From: an uncultured Bdellovibrio sp.
GTDB taxonomy: Bacteria; Bdellovibrionota; Bdellovibrionia; Bdellovibrionales; Bdellovibrionaceae
DNA: 22,402 nucleotides
Assembly: GCF_946478835.1 (NCBI RefSeq)
Contig: NZ_CAMLDV010000046.1
Span: 1 to 22,402 of the forward strand
Direction of reading: 5' to 3'
The first letter of the stretch is position 1, and the number at the start of each line of letters is the position of its first letter. The notes beneath the pieces are model-generated. The model saw nothing but the letters and a program-made list of their open reading frames with translations, searched no databases and had not been told where the DNA came from. The position numbers and the translations under genes are program-made. Of the stretch, positions 13,967 to 21,983 are shown one piece after another.

Positions 13967-15046
13967 GTGATTTCAGCGTTTGTAGATGAGTCAGGAAATT
14001 CTGGTGCCAATTATTTAGATGCAAATCAACCTTATTTTATTCTAGCCGGTTGGTTGCTTTTTGACTCAAATATCGACGCTGTTGAAGACGCAATTCTGAA
14101 ATGGGAAAAGTCCTTGAATAGTCAGGCTGGAGAAGTAAAGGGCGCCAACTTAGTTAAGAGAATTAAGGGAAGAAAATCTATTATTGAACTTCTAAAAATT
14201 CTTAGTTCTCTAGACGCACTTCCAGTTTACTCAATAATGGAAAAAAGATTTGGGCTGTGTGCTAAGTTCGTAGAGTCTATCTTTGATTCTTATTATAATC
14301 CTGCAATTACTAAGGATTTTTTTGAGGATCCTGAAGTTCGATATAGCCTTGCGGTAGATCTCTATGACTCAGTAACTGATGAGATGATTTTCAACTTTGG
14401 AAGAGCAATTCAGTCCCGCGATAGAGATTTGGCTGAAACTCAATTCCACATTCTTAAAAATCACGCTTTGAGTTTAGGAGTTGATCATTTTAACCGATGT
14501 ATTCCTCCATGTCCTGAAGAGAAGTCCATAAATTATCTTTTGAATGGAGATAATATTTCATCTGCCATCAATAATACCATGTTGCTTACTCTAATCTCAA
14601 ATTTAGAGAACTTTATTCGCTCGCATGCCCCGTCGGAATGGGTATTGTACCACGATAATATTCAAACATTTTCCTCATCTCTACAGAGCTTACAACAACG
14701 GATGGGGGAGGGATGGGCCGACTTTTTACGGCAAGAATTTTCAGCTCCAATTCCCGCAGGTAAATATTTGATCAAGGACCTCATTTTTCTAAATTCAGCA
14801 GAAAAGCCCTTAATCCGTGCTGCAGATTGTATGTCTTCCTTATTGAGGTACTATCTGGAGCGAGTCGATGATGATAGTTTATTTCACGATAAAGTTGACC
14901 AAACGGGTATAATGATGACATTAGGGCCTGTAATGCGACACATGACTGGAGGGTTTCCCCCTCTATATCATGAAGTAATTTCTACCAAAGTCGGTGCAAA
15001 AGTCTTTAAGAGGCTACGTCAATCACTTGATTTGAATCGAAGATAA
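13967..15046 (+). CDS. DUF3800 protein
   Basis: The protein has 359 residues, with GTG as start after an AGCGGG stretch. The N-terminus has the DUF3800 hallmark strand MISAFVDESGNSG followed by YFILAGWLLF. Later come YHDNIQ (about 225-230) and IRAADCMSSLLRYY (about 284-297), the conserved Asp/Ala-Asp region. DUF3800 has an RNase H-like fold with acidic residues placed for metal binding. It is common in phage-defence islands, often beside nucleases, though its activity is poorly defined. The gene begins 20 bases after the Shedu-like gene and 13 bases precede the next gene, so co-transcription is very likely. A metal-dependent nuclease role is inferred. Confidence 0.85.
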   Translation: MISAFVDESGNSGANYLDANQPYFILAGWLLFDSNIDAVEDAILKWEKSLNSQAGEVKGANLVKRIKGRKSIIELLKILSSLDALPVYSIMEKRFGLCAKFVESIFDSYYNPAITKDFFEDPEVRYSLAVDLYDSVTDEMIFNFGRAIQSRDRDLAETQFHILKNHALSLGVDHFNRCIPPCPEEKSINYLLNGDNISSAINNTMLLTLISNLENFIRSHAPSEWVLYHDNIQTFSSSLQSLQQRMGEGWADFLRQEFSAPIPAGKYLIKDLIFLNSAEKPLIRAADCMSSLLRYYLERVDDDSLFHDKVDQTGIMMTLGPVMRHMTGGFPPLYHEVISTKVGAKVFKRLRQSLDLNRR

Positions 15047-15059
15047 GATAGATGCAGAA

Positions 15060-17321
15060 GTGAAGAATGGATTTCAGAAACTTAGATTAATAGTACAGGA
15101 GCTTGAGCTATCTCTGCTGATGTGCAGAAAGTTGCATGATGATTTTTCAAGAAGAACATTTGCTCGTCATATATTGATCAGAGCAAAGGATTTTATTACT
15201 CATTCTCGGAAACTTAGAAAACCTTTGATCGCTGCGGGCTTTGACGTGAAGTCATTTCACGAGCAGAAAGAAATTTACGCGGATGCATTTGCAGAGTATT
15301 TCCAGGTTTCTAGAGATAAGATTAGCGGGCACGTTCAAGACCTAGACTTTCACGATCGCATCGGCCTGTGGAATCAGATAGAAATTCAAAAAGTTGAGTA
15401 TTTCGTCGATTCTGCACTTCATATTTATCGAAATACCCTTGGGAGTCTTAATATTCCCGACTATCAATTATACGATCCGCTCCAAGATTTCAGGAAGGCT
15501 GAGCTAGTAGAAGTTCTCGAAAATTTTTCCAGGCTAAAGAAGTCTGACACCGCTGTTCGGATGGCTTCAGATCCTCTTGCAATGACCAGACCAAACACCG
15601 TCAGTGCGTTGAACCTTACACCTGTTCACTCAAGGGCGAGTCAATTGGCGCTGATAAAATTGTGGATGGATATCAATTTGGAGTTATTTGGTGTGATCTC
15701 AATATTTACTGACTGTCAGCGAATTTTGAAATCGAGACTCGTGACAGACATTATCAGCTTCGGTGATGGCCTCATAACTAGGAGGGTTGATAAGTCCGCT
15801 CCACAATCTATGAAGGGTCTGGATATTCTCTTGGAAGAAAGCGGGAACACTTCTACGGTTTTAAAAAGTATTGCCTCCATCTTCAGATACAAAGAAGAAA
15901 CAGATAAGATTCGCCGTTTGCGAAACTTATTTGGGGCGCACCTTTCTGTTGAGCCGACAATATTAGCCGAAGATATAATTTCTGAGATCGATAACTTCAA
16001 TCTGAGTGAAGCATTAGAAACTTATCAAAGTTTAAAAGGCGCCTTTGATCGCACCTGCCGTGAAGTATTCTTCCTAATTACCTATACTTCTGATGGAGTG
16101 AAGTTAGGGGGCTTAATGGCAGGAGAACCTTCTTCATTGGTTCCATTCGATAAAGCTAATCCTGTCCCAATTCCTAGGAAGACGAATCCAGGTAATATCA
16201 ATAATTTGAACGATCTTTCCGAAAATTTGAATACTTGGTTAAATGACGGTGAAGATTCTGAGGAAGCTAGATTATTTTTTTGGGATGCATGTCTGGAAGG
16301 TACGGAGGTTGAAACTCTTCTTGAGAATCGTATTCTTGGTTCCATGACTCAAGTTTACCGTCATAAATTTACCATTTCGCATCAATTCTTGTTGGCAAAG
16401 ATTATCGAAGAGAAAGATGTTGCTCGTGTGACAAAGATTTTGAACTTAATGCTGGACTGTAAAGCCGCAGGCTCATTTGCATATACCGAAATTATTTCTA
16501 GATACGCTCTTCATCCAAGTCGAATCGTCACGGACATTGAGATTATTTCGGCTCTAGGGAAAATAGCTTCAAAATTTCAATTATCTGCCATGGCTCTTAT
16601 AAAGAACTTCCTCAATTCTTCTGATTTGTATATCCGTATAAATGCTGTTGTGGCACTACATCAAATTCTTGTGAGATCTGAAGACCTCAATCAAAAAGAA
16701 ATAATGTTTTCATTTGCACGGGACATAGAGCCGCATCTTTCATCATTTAGCAGAGAATATAAATTGCTGTTGCATCTAATCTTCGCAAGCCAGTTTTTAT
16801 ATTCGCTTAATGTGTACTATAAGAAGCTCGAGTCCTATTATCAGTTTCTGTCCCAAGAAATAGCGATTCAAGTGCGAGTTATTATCCGCTCAAAAGGCCA
16901 CGCATTGCACGGAGGATCAATCAAGAATTTGCTAGATGGGCACGACTATGTAGGTTTGTCTCTGTATCTCAGCAATTATTTTGATAGCCTCAAAAAGAGT
17001 AAATTTTCAGAACTTTTTCTATCTGCGGCGGTTAGAAGAATAATTGAGAGCAACCAAAACCTTCAGTCGCAGATGAATTACGTAGCATGCCTTTTAAAGT
17101 ATAAGGATTATGCAAGTGCTATTGTAGGCGCTACGGCTCTTGCTGACAGACATCCCGATTTACTGGATGTGCAGCTATTTTTAATTGAGATACTGGGAAG
17201 TTGTCCGGGAAGGGAGCTTCAGGCATTGGAGAAGCTCACACGACTGGAAAGTAAATATAATTTCGATGAAGAATCCATTAAACGTGCTCAACTGATCAAG
17301 AGTGAGCTGCGGAAAGACTGA
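15060..17321 (+). CDS. Large helical protein with an HEPN-like RNxxxxH motif, unknown
   Basis: The protein has 753 residues, starts with GTG, and follows the DUF3800 gene by 13 bases. I recognise no full-length family. Residues 1-350 are almost wholly helical and contain R288-N289-LFGA-H294, which fits the Rx4-6H catalytic motif of HEPN ribonucleases. About 355-405 is a short proline- and glycine-containing segment. Residues 410-753 are again helical, with repeats of about 35 residues resembling HEAT or TPR solenoids near the end (for example NYVACLLKYKDYASAIVGAT). The motif alone does not prove RNase activity. In context it may be the effector or scaffold of the cluster. A 7-bp hairpin follows the stop. 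Confidence 0.78.
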   Translation: MKNGFQKLRLIVQELELSLLMCRKLHDDFSRRTFARHILIRAKDFITHSRKLRKPLIAAGFDVKSFHEQKEIYADAFAEYFQVSRDKISGHVQDLDFHDRIGLWNQIEIQKVEYFVDSALHIYRNTLGSLNIPDYQLYDPLQDFRKAELVEVLENFSRLKKSDTAVRMASDPLAMTRPNTVSALNLTPVHSRASQLALIKLWMDINLELFGVISIFTDCQRILKSRLVTDIISFGDGLITRRVDKSAPQSMKGLDILLEESGNTSTVLKSIASIFRYKEETDKIRRLRNLFGAHLSVEPTILAEDIISEIDNFNLSEALETYQSLKGAFDRTCREVFFLITYTSDGVKLGGLMAGEPSSLVPFDKANPVPIPRKTNPGNINNLNDLSENLNTWLNDGEDSEEARLFFWDACLEGTEVETLLENRILGSMTQVYRHKFTISHQFLLAKIIEEKDVARVTKILNLMLDCKAAGSFAYTEIISRYALHPSRIVTDIEIISALGKIASKFQLSAMALIKNFLNSSDLYIRINAVVALHQILVRSEDLNQKEIMFSFARDIEPHLSSFSREYKLLLHLIFASQFLYSLNVYYKKLESYYQFLSQEIAIQVRVIIRSKGHALHGGSIKNLLDGHDYVGLSLYLSNYFDSLKKSKFSELFLSAAVRRIIESNQNLQSQMNYVACLLKYKDYASAIVGATALADRHPDLLDVQLFLIEILGSCPGRELQALEKLTRLESKYNFDEESIKRAQLIKSELRKD

Positions 17322-17325
17322 CGCT

Positions 17326-17346
17326 ATTCTTCCCGTAAAGAAGAAT
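17326..17346 (+). terminator. Hairpin at the end of the five-gene operon
   Basis: ATTCTTC and GAAGAAT form a perfect 7-bp stem around CCGTAAA, four bases after the stop. No immediate U tract follows. An AT-rich stretch (TTAAAAATATTATATATAG) just downstream could be the promoter of the next gene. Confidence 0.4.
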
Positions 17347-17422
17347 CTGATCTTAAAAATATTATATATAGAGTAAAATTACGCAGGCATGTACATCGAA
17401 ATGACTAAAAGGGAGAGCCTAT

Positions 17423-18109
17423 ATGACAACAGATGAAAAGGTTCGAGAGGAGTTTTGGAGTCTTCTCGAGGAATATGGAGATGAGAATTTGGTTCGGGCA
17501 TTTAAGCATGTTGAAGCAAGCATTCCAATCGGTTTTATGACTTCAATGATAGATCAAATGGTTGGCAATCACGTGAAGGTTCCAAAGCTTGTTGGAAATG
17601 CCCATAGTTTAATGTTGAACACAGAGCTGATTTGTATGGGAAATGGCAACTTGATCAATTGTATGATGCTTTCTATTCAGCTGGGTGTTCTTGTAGAGTG
17701 GAAGGATGCTTTTGAAAAGCTGTCTAGCCTCTTAGCGAATCTTATCACAATGAAGTTGGCGAAAGATGCAGAGCTGGAGGCTGTTCGTAATGTAGTTGCC
17801 AGAATTAATGGTATTTTAGGCAAGTTCACGTCAGAGGAACTTGACGCTATTGAATACCTTAGAAACTATTATGCTCACTATCATGCTGATAGCTATTTTA
17901 TTCAGTGGGATGATCAGAAGAAGAGACTGTTTGGAAATCGAAAGGGGCAAGATAAAAAGGAGCTGAGAAGCAAGATCAGTGATGCGTTGGCATTCGCTGA
18001 AAATGATATTGAAAAGTGGGCTATAAAAATATCCGCTCGAATTCAGACTCAATGTGCGGAGCTATATCAAGCTACAATTAAATGGGAAAAATTGTCTACT
18101 GTGTGCTAA
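17423..18109 (+). CDS. Unknown helical protein with an RNxxxH (HEPN-like) motif
   Basis: The protein has 228 residues. The ATG follows a GGGAGAG ribosome-binding site. It is all-alpha, without signal peptide or membrane segment. The sequence ELDAIEYLRNYYAHYHADSYF (139-159) holds R147-N148-YYA-H152, an Rx4H arrangement like that of HEPN domains. The helices before and after it fit the compact four- to five-helix HEPN fold. Many HEPN proteins are RNA-cleaving toxins or Abi effectors. No obvious nucleotidyltransferase antitoxin lies beside it. The 101-bp gap to the upstream operon, with an AT-rich promoter-like stretch, suggests separate expression. A structural non-catalytic HEPN or pHEPN-type protein is also possible. 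Confidence 0.7.
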   Translation: MTTDEKVREEFWSLLEEYGDENLVRAFKHVEASIPIGFMTSMIDQMVGNHVKVPKLVGNAHSLMLNTELICMGNGNLINCMMLSIQLGVLVEWKDAFEKLSSLLANLITMKLAKDAELEAVRNVVARINGILGKFTSEELDAIEYLRNYYAHYHADSYFIQWDDQKKRLFGNRKGQDKKELRSKISDALAFAENDIEKWAIKISARIQTQCAELYQATIKWEKLSTVC

Positions 18110-18138
18110 AAAGCTATCTTCGATTTTTACAAAGACCG

Positions 18139-18621
18139 TTAAGTAGATATAAGTTTTAAAAATAGAAATGCAGGTGTTCCAGATTCATCGTCTTCAATTG
18201 GAATACCCTGAGAAGGAAAAATTTTCTTTGCAACTTTAATTGAGTTCTCGTTCGTTCTATCTATAACAGCTTCGAGATAAAATTTTTTAAGGCCTTTCCT
18301 TGTCAGTTCTTGCGTTAACTTCTTTAGGCCGTGCTTTACGGAATCCATTGCCAGTCCTCGGCGTCGATGACTTTCCTTTACAGCGTAGGAGACACTGTAA
18401 CAGGTTGTTCCATTAATTGGATCTTCCAGTCCGAATATGGACATAGCTTGGATTTCTTTATCAACCACTTTGATGAAGCAGTACCTTTCTAAACCATTCT
18501 CCGGGTTATCGTGGACCATGTAATAGCCAGCATCTAGTGTATTGGAATCAAAGTTAGCGCCAGAATCAAATGCTTCCTGCGTAGATATAATTGCGTCCAT
18601 TGGATTCGCCATTGAAGACAT
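18139..18621 (-). CDS. GNAT-family acetyltransferase
   Basis: The protein has 160 residues from the ATG at 18621 (MSSMANPMDAI). A GTG at 18630 is an alternative, and neither start has a good ribosome-binding site. The acetyl-CoA signature is SYAVKESHRRRGLAMDSVKHGL (about 79-100), with RRRGLA as the pyrophosphate loop. It is followed by YLEAVIDRTNENSIKVAKKIF, the usual strand and the N-rich loop of RimJ/RimL-like members. It transfers an acetyl group from acetyl-CoA to an amine, but the substrate is unknown. It is convergent with the HEPN-motif gene and lies just before the putative right boundary of island 1, so it may be cargo. Confidence 0.82.
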   Translation of the reverse strand: MSSMANPMDAIISTQEAFDSGANFDSNTLDAGYYMVHDNPENGLERYCFIKVVDKEIQAMSIFGLEDPINGTTCYSVSYAVKESHRRRGLAMDSVKHGLKKLTQELTRKGLKKFYLEAVIDRTNENSIKVAKKIFPSQGIPIEDDESGTPAFLFLKLIST

Positions 18622-18807
18622 AAACACCACTTTAAGAAGGAGTTAGAGTAAATATAGGTATGATTTTGGTATTGTCAGGTTCTATAGATTAAATTCCACA
18701 AGACTAGCTTTAGTAGAGTAAGTGCCAGTTTCCTCCAAATGCGCATTTGGCTTGATTTATTGGCAGATGGATATTGATAACCTCTTAAGATCATTGGTAT
18801 TTTCATT

Positions 18808-18846
18808 CTGGAGGAAGGTTCGATAAGTCGCGACTCGCCTCCACCA
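18808..18846 (+). mobile_element. Putative att site (right end of island 1), 39-bp repeat copy 1
   Basis: This 39-bp sequence runs from CTGGAGGAAGG to CGCCTCCACCA. It recurs at 21944-21981 with one deleted base and two substitutions. Its last 11 bases are identical to the 3' end of ssrA, and GGTTC upstream matches the T arm. It contains a perfect palindrome AGTCGCGACT and GGAGG/CCTCC end arms. It is read as an attachment-site duplicate bounding a 7.4-kb island. The rest of 18631-19015 holds the hairpin and motif listed next and no gene. Confidence 0.65.
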
Positions 18847-18879
18847 GGTGAAATCGAAAGATTTCGGCTGAGGTGGAGG
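18838..18879. repeat. 42-nt hairpin with GAAA tetraloop spanning the att core
   Basis: CCTCCACC (18838-18845) is inverted as GGTGGAGG (18872-18879). Between them GAAATC-GAAA-GATTTC (18850-18865) forms a perfect 6-bp stem with a GNRA loop. The outer arm is the att core itself. The structure could matter for recombination or be a small structured RNA. Confidence 0.6.
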
Positions 18880-18917
18880 GGCAAAAGTCCACTTAAGTAC
18901 TTGCAGTCACTTCACTG

Positions 18918-18968
18918 GTTCGATAAAACCTCTAAAAATATCCAGACCCTAGTTACTTCTTATCGAAC
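18918..18968. repeat. Inverted pair of the GTTCGATAA motif
   Basis: GTTCGATAA at 18918-18926 faces TTATCGAAC at 18960-18968, 33 bp apart. The same nonamer occurs in the att-like repeats (18818, 21953) and in the recombinase relic (11541). Confidence 0.45.
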
Positions 18969-19015
18969 ATGAGATGTGTTGAAGTATCTGAAATTTGCTG
19001 TCGCCTCTGAGTTAG

Positions 19016-19999
19016 ATGAAAAACAAATACGAAATGGACACCACAGAAGAAAAAATTAAAAGTTGGATTTCATCTTTAGGACTTGATCCAAATTCCTGCG
19101 CCCTTTGCCAAAATAACAGTCAGTTATGTCGGAGCCACGTAATTCCTCAATTTGTAATTGATTGGATTAAAGAAACATCGGCTACTGGATTTCTTCGACA
19201 GGTCGTAAATCCTAATCATAGAAAACAAGACGGCACTAAGCACAAACTGCTCTGTAAATCCTGTGAAACGATGCTATCACGTTGGGAGAACAGCTTTTCA
19301 AAAGAAATATTTATTCCTTACGTCGAAGAAATCCTTAATAAGGAACAAGTCTACTCCAAGTCTCATCACTCAATAACTTATGACATATGGTTATTAAACT
19401 TTTGTATCTCTGTTCAGTGGCGTGGTTTAGTCACTTGCTTCGAAATTTTAGAGTGTGATCAAAAATATATTCCCATTCTTAAATCGGTACTTTCGACATG
19501 GCGAAAGTACTTAAGAAAAGAGAGATCAGATTCAGGCCCTTGGCGAACTCACCTCTTTTTCTTTGAGAATCTTGCTTCTGGCGAGTGAGCCCCGTGGCCT
19601 CAAGACATACCAGAAAATTCTAATCACTACGTGCTACGTGCAATTGATTTTACGATTCTGGAATCTAAAAATCGACTAATGGTATTTTCGAAAATGGGAC
19701 CGATAGGTATTTGTAGTTCAATAGTCCCGACTGAGATTCGAGGAGATAGGGATTCAGTTATACACCGAAAAGGAGTTCTAAATATTAGAACATTTATGAG
19801 CGATCCTATTTTTGGAAGGTTCCTAATTTGTAACCGCCCGAAACAAATTCTTGATATATCAAATATTTCAGAAGACCAGCTATTAAAAATTAGACAAACG
19901 ACTGCCGCCAATCCGGACAGAAATCAAAGATCAATTACCAGAATTGCAGCCGATGGAGATATTAAAATCCAAAATGAAATTAGGAAGTACCGTAATTGA
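19016..19999 (+). pseudogene. HNH-like zinc protein gene interrupted by an in-frame TGA
   Basis: A 190-codon frame ends at TGA 19586-19588, but the same frame stays open and coding-like from 19589 to TAA/TGA at 19997-19999. Together this would be about 327 residues. The first part has an HNH-like zinc centre: C28-x2-C31, the SHVIP motif at 40-44, and C80-x2-C83. The second part continues with RAIDFTILESKNRLMVFSKMGPIGI. I recall full-length HNH-like proteins with the same order (CxxC, SHIIP, CxxC, then an FxxxxxSGE region followed by a beta-rich tail). One substitution, for example TGG or CGA to TGA, explains the break. Stop read-through or a functional truncated protein cannot be excluded. 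No frameshift is needed. Confidence 0.65.
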
Positions 20000-20061
20000 A
20001 AAGCAGACTACTTTGCAAAAGGGTCGCAGCCAATTCTTGCTTATAAAAACTGTCTTTTTAA

Positions 20062-21012
20062 TTAATCGTTTCCGTAATCATCGTAGTAGTTGCTGACAAT
20101 CTCTCGAATTTCGTCGGATGTGAGATGTTCTCTTGGGTTAATATTAAAAAATTCTATCGGATCTTGAGTGCGATGAATAATGAAGGTGTTGCCGAGTCCG
20201 GCGCTTGCGACTTGAGAGTATCTTGTGAACGCTAAACCACATACAACGCACTGAAAACCATGCGGAACTACTTTAACGTCGTAAACGATCTCCTCTCCAT
20301 CAAGCCTGGAGTCGGAGAACTCAGTGGCTTCTCCCCAGATGAAACCAGAATTCTTGCAGGCTGGACATGACATTGCTTTAGTATATTTTAGTTTGAGCCG
20401 AAGCTGTCTAACCTGCTCGTCTTGGTTTCGAAGAAGCCCTTCTCTAATATTGTCATCTAATTTGTTAAACCGAATCATCGCCGCGGTAATTTGACTTTTA
20501 ACCTCCTTTTCTACGCTCTGATTAAATTCTCTTATGACTAATTTTATTCTATCTACGGTCTCAGGAGGAAAAAATTCTTCGAGAGGTATCGAAAGATGCG
20601 TTAGCATCTTGTTTAATATGAGGTAATATTGTGGCTCCCAATCGTCTGGCAGTTCTTCAAAGCCAATTGAACCAGAATGAAGCTCAGCGTTCCTCGCCTC
20701 GGTCATCAGAGTTGTGAAATTGATATCATCTGTTGTGATTGATGCAACAATATCCTTAACTCTTAAGAAAACGGTTTTAGCGACCACACTTTTCACTGGC
20801 GGTTCCACCTTTATTCCAAGAGAGTACATGATATTCTTACCATCTCTGGGGTCGGCAAGTAACGCTGGGCTCAGCTTAGCCAGCGTTGCGCGCCCTAGAA
20901 ACTCAAGTGCAATCGCCGAACAGAGCGGTCTGAGATGAGATTCAAAATTTTTTTCAGCCAATGTGGAGTAAGTTTTTGCCTTAGATAAAAGTAGTTCGTG
21001 TGACCATAACAT
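20062..21012 (-). CDS. HEPN-like motif plus zinc-ribbon protein, unknown
   Basis: The protein has 316 residues. The N-terminal half is helical and contains ARNAELHSG (R107-N108-AEL-H112), an Rx4H motif of HEPN type in a typical RNxExH setting. Residues 150-212 are a probable coiled coil (SVEKEVKSQI through QVRQLRLKLKYTK). A zinc ribbon follows, with C216-x2-C219 and C255-x2-C258. The last 50 residues are mixed. I recognise no named family. It starts six bases after the stop of the oxygenase gene on the same strand, so the two form an operon. A nucleic-acid-binding RNase or sensor is a reasonable guess. Confidence 0.72.
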   Translation of the reverse strand: MLWSHELLLSKAKTYSTLAEKNFESHLRPLCSAIALEFLGRATLAKLSPALLADPRDGKNIMYSLGIKVEPPVKSVVAKTVFLRVKDIVASITTDDINFTTLMTEARNAELHSGSIGFEELPDDWEPQYYLILNKMLTHLSIPLEEFFPPETVDRIKLVIREFNQSVEKEVKSQITAAMIRFNKLDDNIREGLLRNQDEQVRQLRLKLKYTKAMSCPACKNSGFIWGEATEFSDSRLDGEEIVYDVKVVPHGFQCVVCGLAFTRYSQVASAGLGNTFIIHRTQDPIEFFNINPREHLTSDEIREIVSNYYDDYGND

Positions 21013-21018
21013 ATGATA

Positions 21019-21681
21019 TTACTTAATTAATGACCGCATAAGTTTGCGGAATCCTTTAGATTTAAGTTCTGCGCGCGCATGAAGACATTTTCGATTGTCG
21101 AATACGAGCAAACTATCTGTCTTCCAATAAAACTCATGCAGTCGTCCAATTGACAAAAATTTATCGACAACTATTTTTTTCTCAGAATCCGCAATTTTAC
21201 TTTGGTTCATGCAACCTGGATCAAATCTCACGGCAAAGTTGTCGCCATCGAAACTGACAATTGGACTCGGAAACGATTTTCTTCCGGATTCGAACACTCT
21301 GATCTCTTGAAATACGGCACTTCTTAGCTCGGGTGAATACTTTAGGGTAAGAAGGCGCGTTGGTGTGTGAGTTAGGTCAGCTTCTGGCGAATATAGACAT
21401 ACAAAACGGGGAGTTTCTGGAAAATGTGCACAATCCGTATGGTATGGAAATTCTCCAAATCCGTAACGCGAGGAAAGCGAGTTTGGATGAGAGTCTGTAA
21501 TGTCCCGCGGGGTAAGCTCCTGAATCTCAGGGTCTGCAAAACGAGGAGTTACAATTGTACCAAGTGAGCGACTAAATTCTATGAAGTTTTGGCTGCTCAA
21601 TGACGTAAAGATAAATCCCTGACTTTGGACTTCTGAAATTACCCGATTCCTAAACTGTCTAATTTCACCAACAGTTGGCAT
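21019..21681 (-). CDS. TauD/TfdA-like Fe(II)/2-oxoglutarate-dependent oxygenase
   Basis: The protein has 220 residues, shorter than most TauD enzymes (about 280). The iron facial triad is visible: H81-T-D83 in FGEFPYHTDCAHFPETPRF, and H201 in LLVFDNRKCLHARAE. R212 or R216 (FRKLMR) is placed to bind 2-oxoglutarate, and T108 fits the conserved co-substrate region. The expected chemistry is hydroxylation of an unknown substrate with release of succinate and CO2. The HTD motif and the DNRxxLHAR ending are close to clavaminate-synthase/TauD members. It is cotranscribed with the zinc/HEPN-motif gene inside an island, so a nucleotide, nucleic-acid or protein substrate is possible. The start at 21681 lacks a strong ribosome-binding site. 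Confidence 0.82.
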   Translation of the reverse strand: MPTVGEIRQFRNRVISEVQSQGFIFTSLSSQNFIEFSRSLGTIVTPRFADPEIQELTPRDITDSHPNSLSSRYGFGEFPYHTDCAHFPETPRFVCLYSPEADLTHTPTRLLTLKYSPELRSAVFQEIRVFESGRKSFPSPIVSFDGDNFAVRFDPGCMNQSKIADSEKKIVVDKFLSIGRLHEFYWKTDSLLVFDNRKCLHARAELKSKGFRKLMRSLIK

Positions 21682-21853
21682 ATATTAAGAAATTAAAATA
21701 AAGCTGCATAACAAACAACAAGTTCTTTATTCTCTCAGTGAATTCTTAATTTCCCTGTCGACAGTTAAATGCAAATCTAAATTTGACGCGGAATAGTTAC
21801 ATTTTTGGCTTTGCGATGATTAGCTTAATGGAAGAAAATGTGCCGTTCTTTCG

Positions 21854-21875
21854 ATCCTCCAATAACGTTGAGGAT
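21854..21875. repeat. Hairpin in the 302-bp gene-free stretch
   Basis: ATCCTC (21854-21859) and GAGGAT (21870-21875) form a 6-bp stem. Nothing else gene-like was seen between 21682 and 21943. The promoter of the oxygenase operon should lie near 21690-21750. Confidence 0.3.
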
Positions 21876-21943
21876 GCCGATGTTTTTCAACTTTGAGCCT
21901 TTAACCTTTGAGTAATTTCAAAGAGATAAACTTTAGATTTACC

Positions 21944-21981
21944 CTGGAGGAAGTTCGATAATTCGCGACTCGCCTCCATCA
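21944..21981 (+). mobile_element. Putative att site (right end of island 2), repeat copy 2
   Basis: This 38-bp sequence repeats 18808-18846 with one base missing and two changes, and ends CGCCTCCATCA, one change from the 3' end of ssrA. It lies three bases beyond the end of the repeat-protein gene. With the copy at 18808 it bounds a 3.1-kb segment, suggesting a second integration or an older duplicated site. Confidence 0.6.
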
Positions 21982-21983
21982 TT

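Noticed and set aside
18675..18884. 69-aa minus ORF over the att-like site
   Set aside because: It reads through the att repeat and hairpin, with no ribosome-binding site or family likeness.
19586..19588. Selenocysteine at the in-frame TGA
   Set aside because: No recognised selenoprotein family and no convincing SECIS-like hairpin directly after the codon. A nonsense mutation is simpler.
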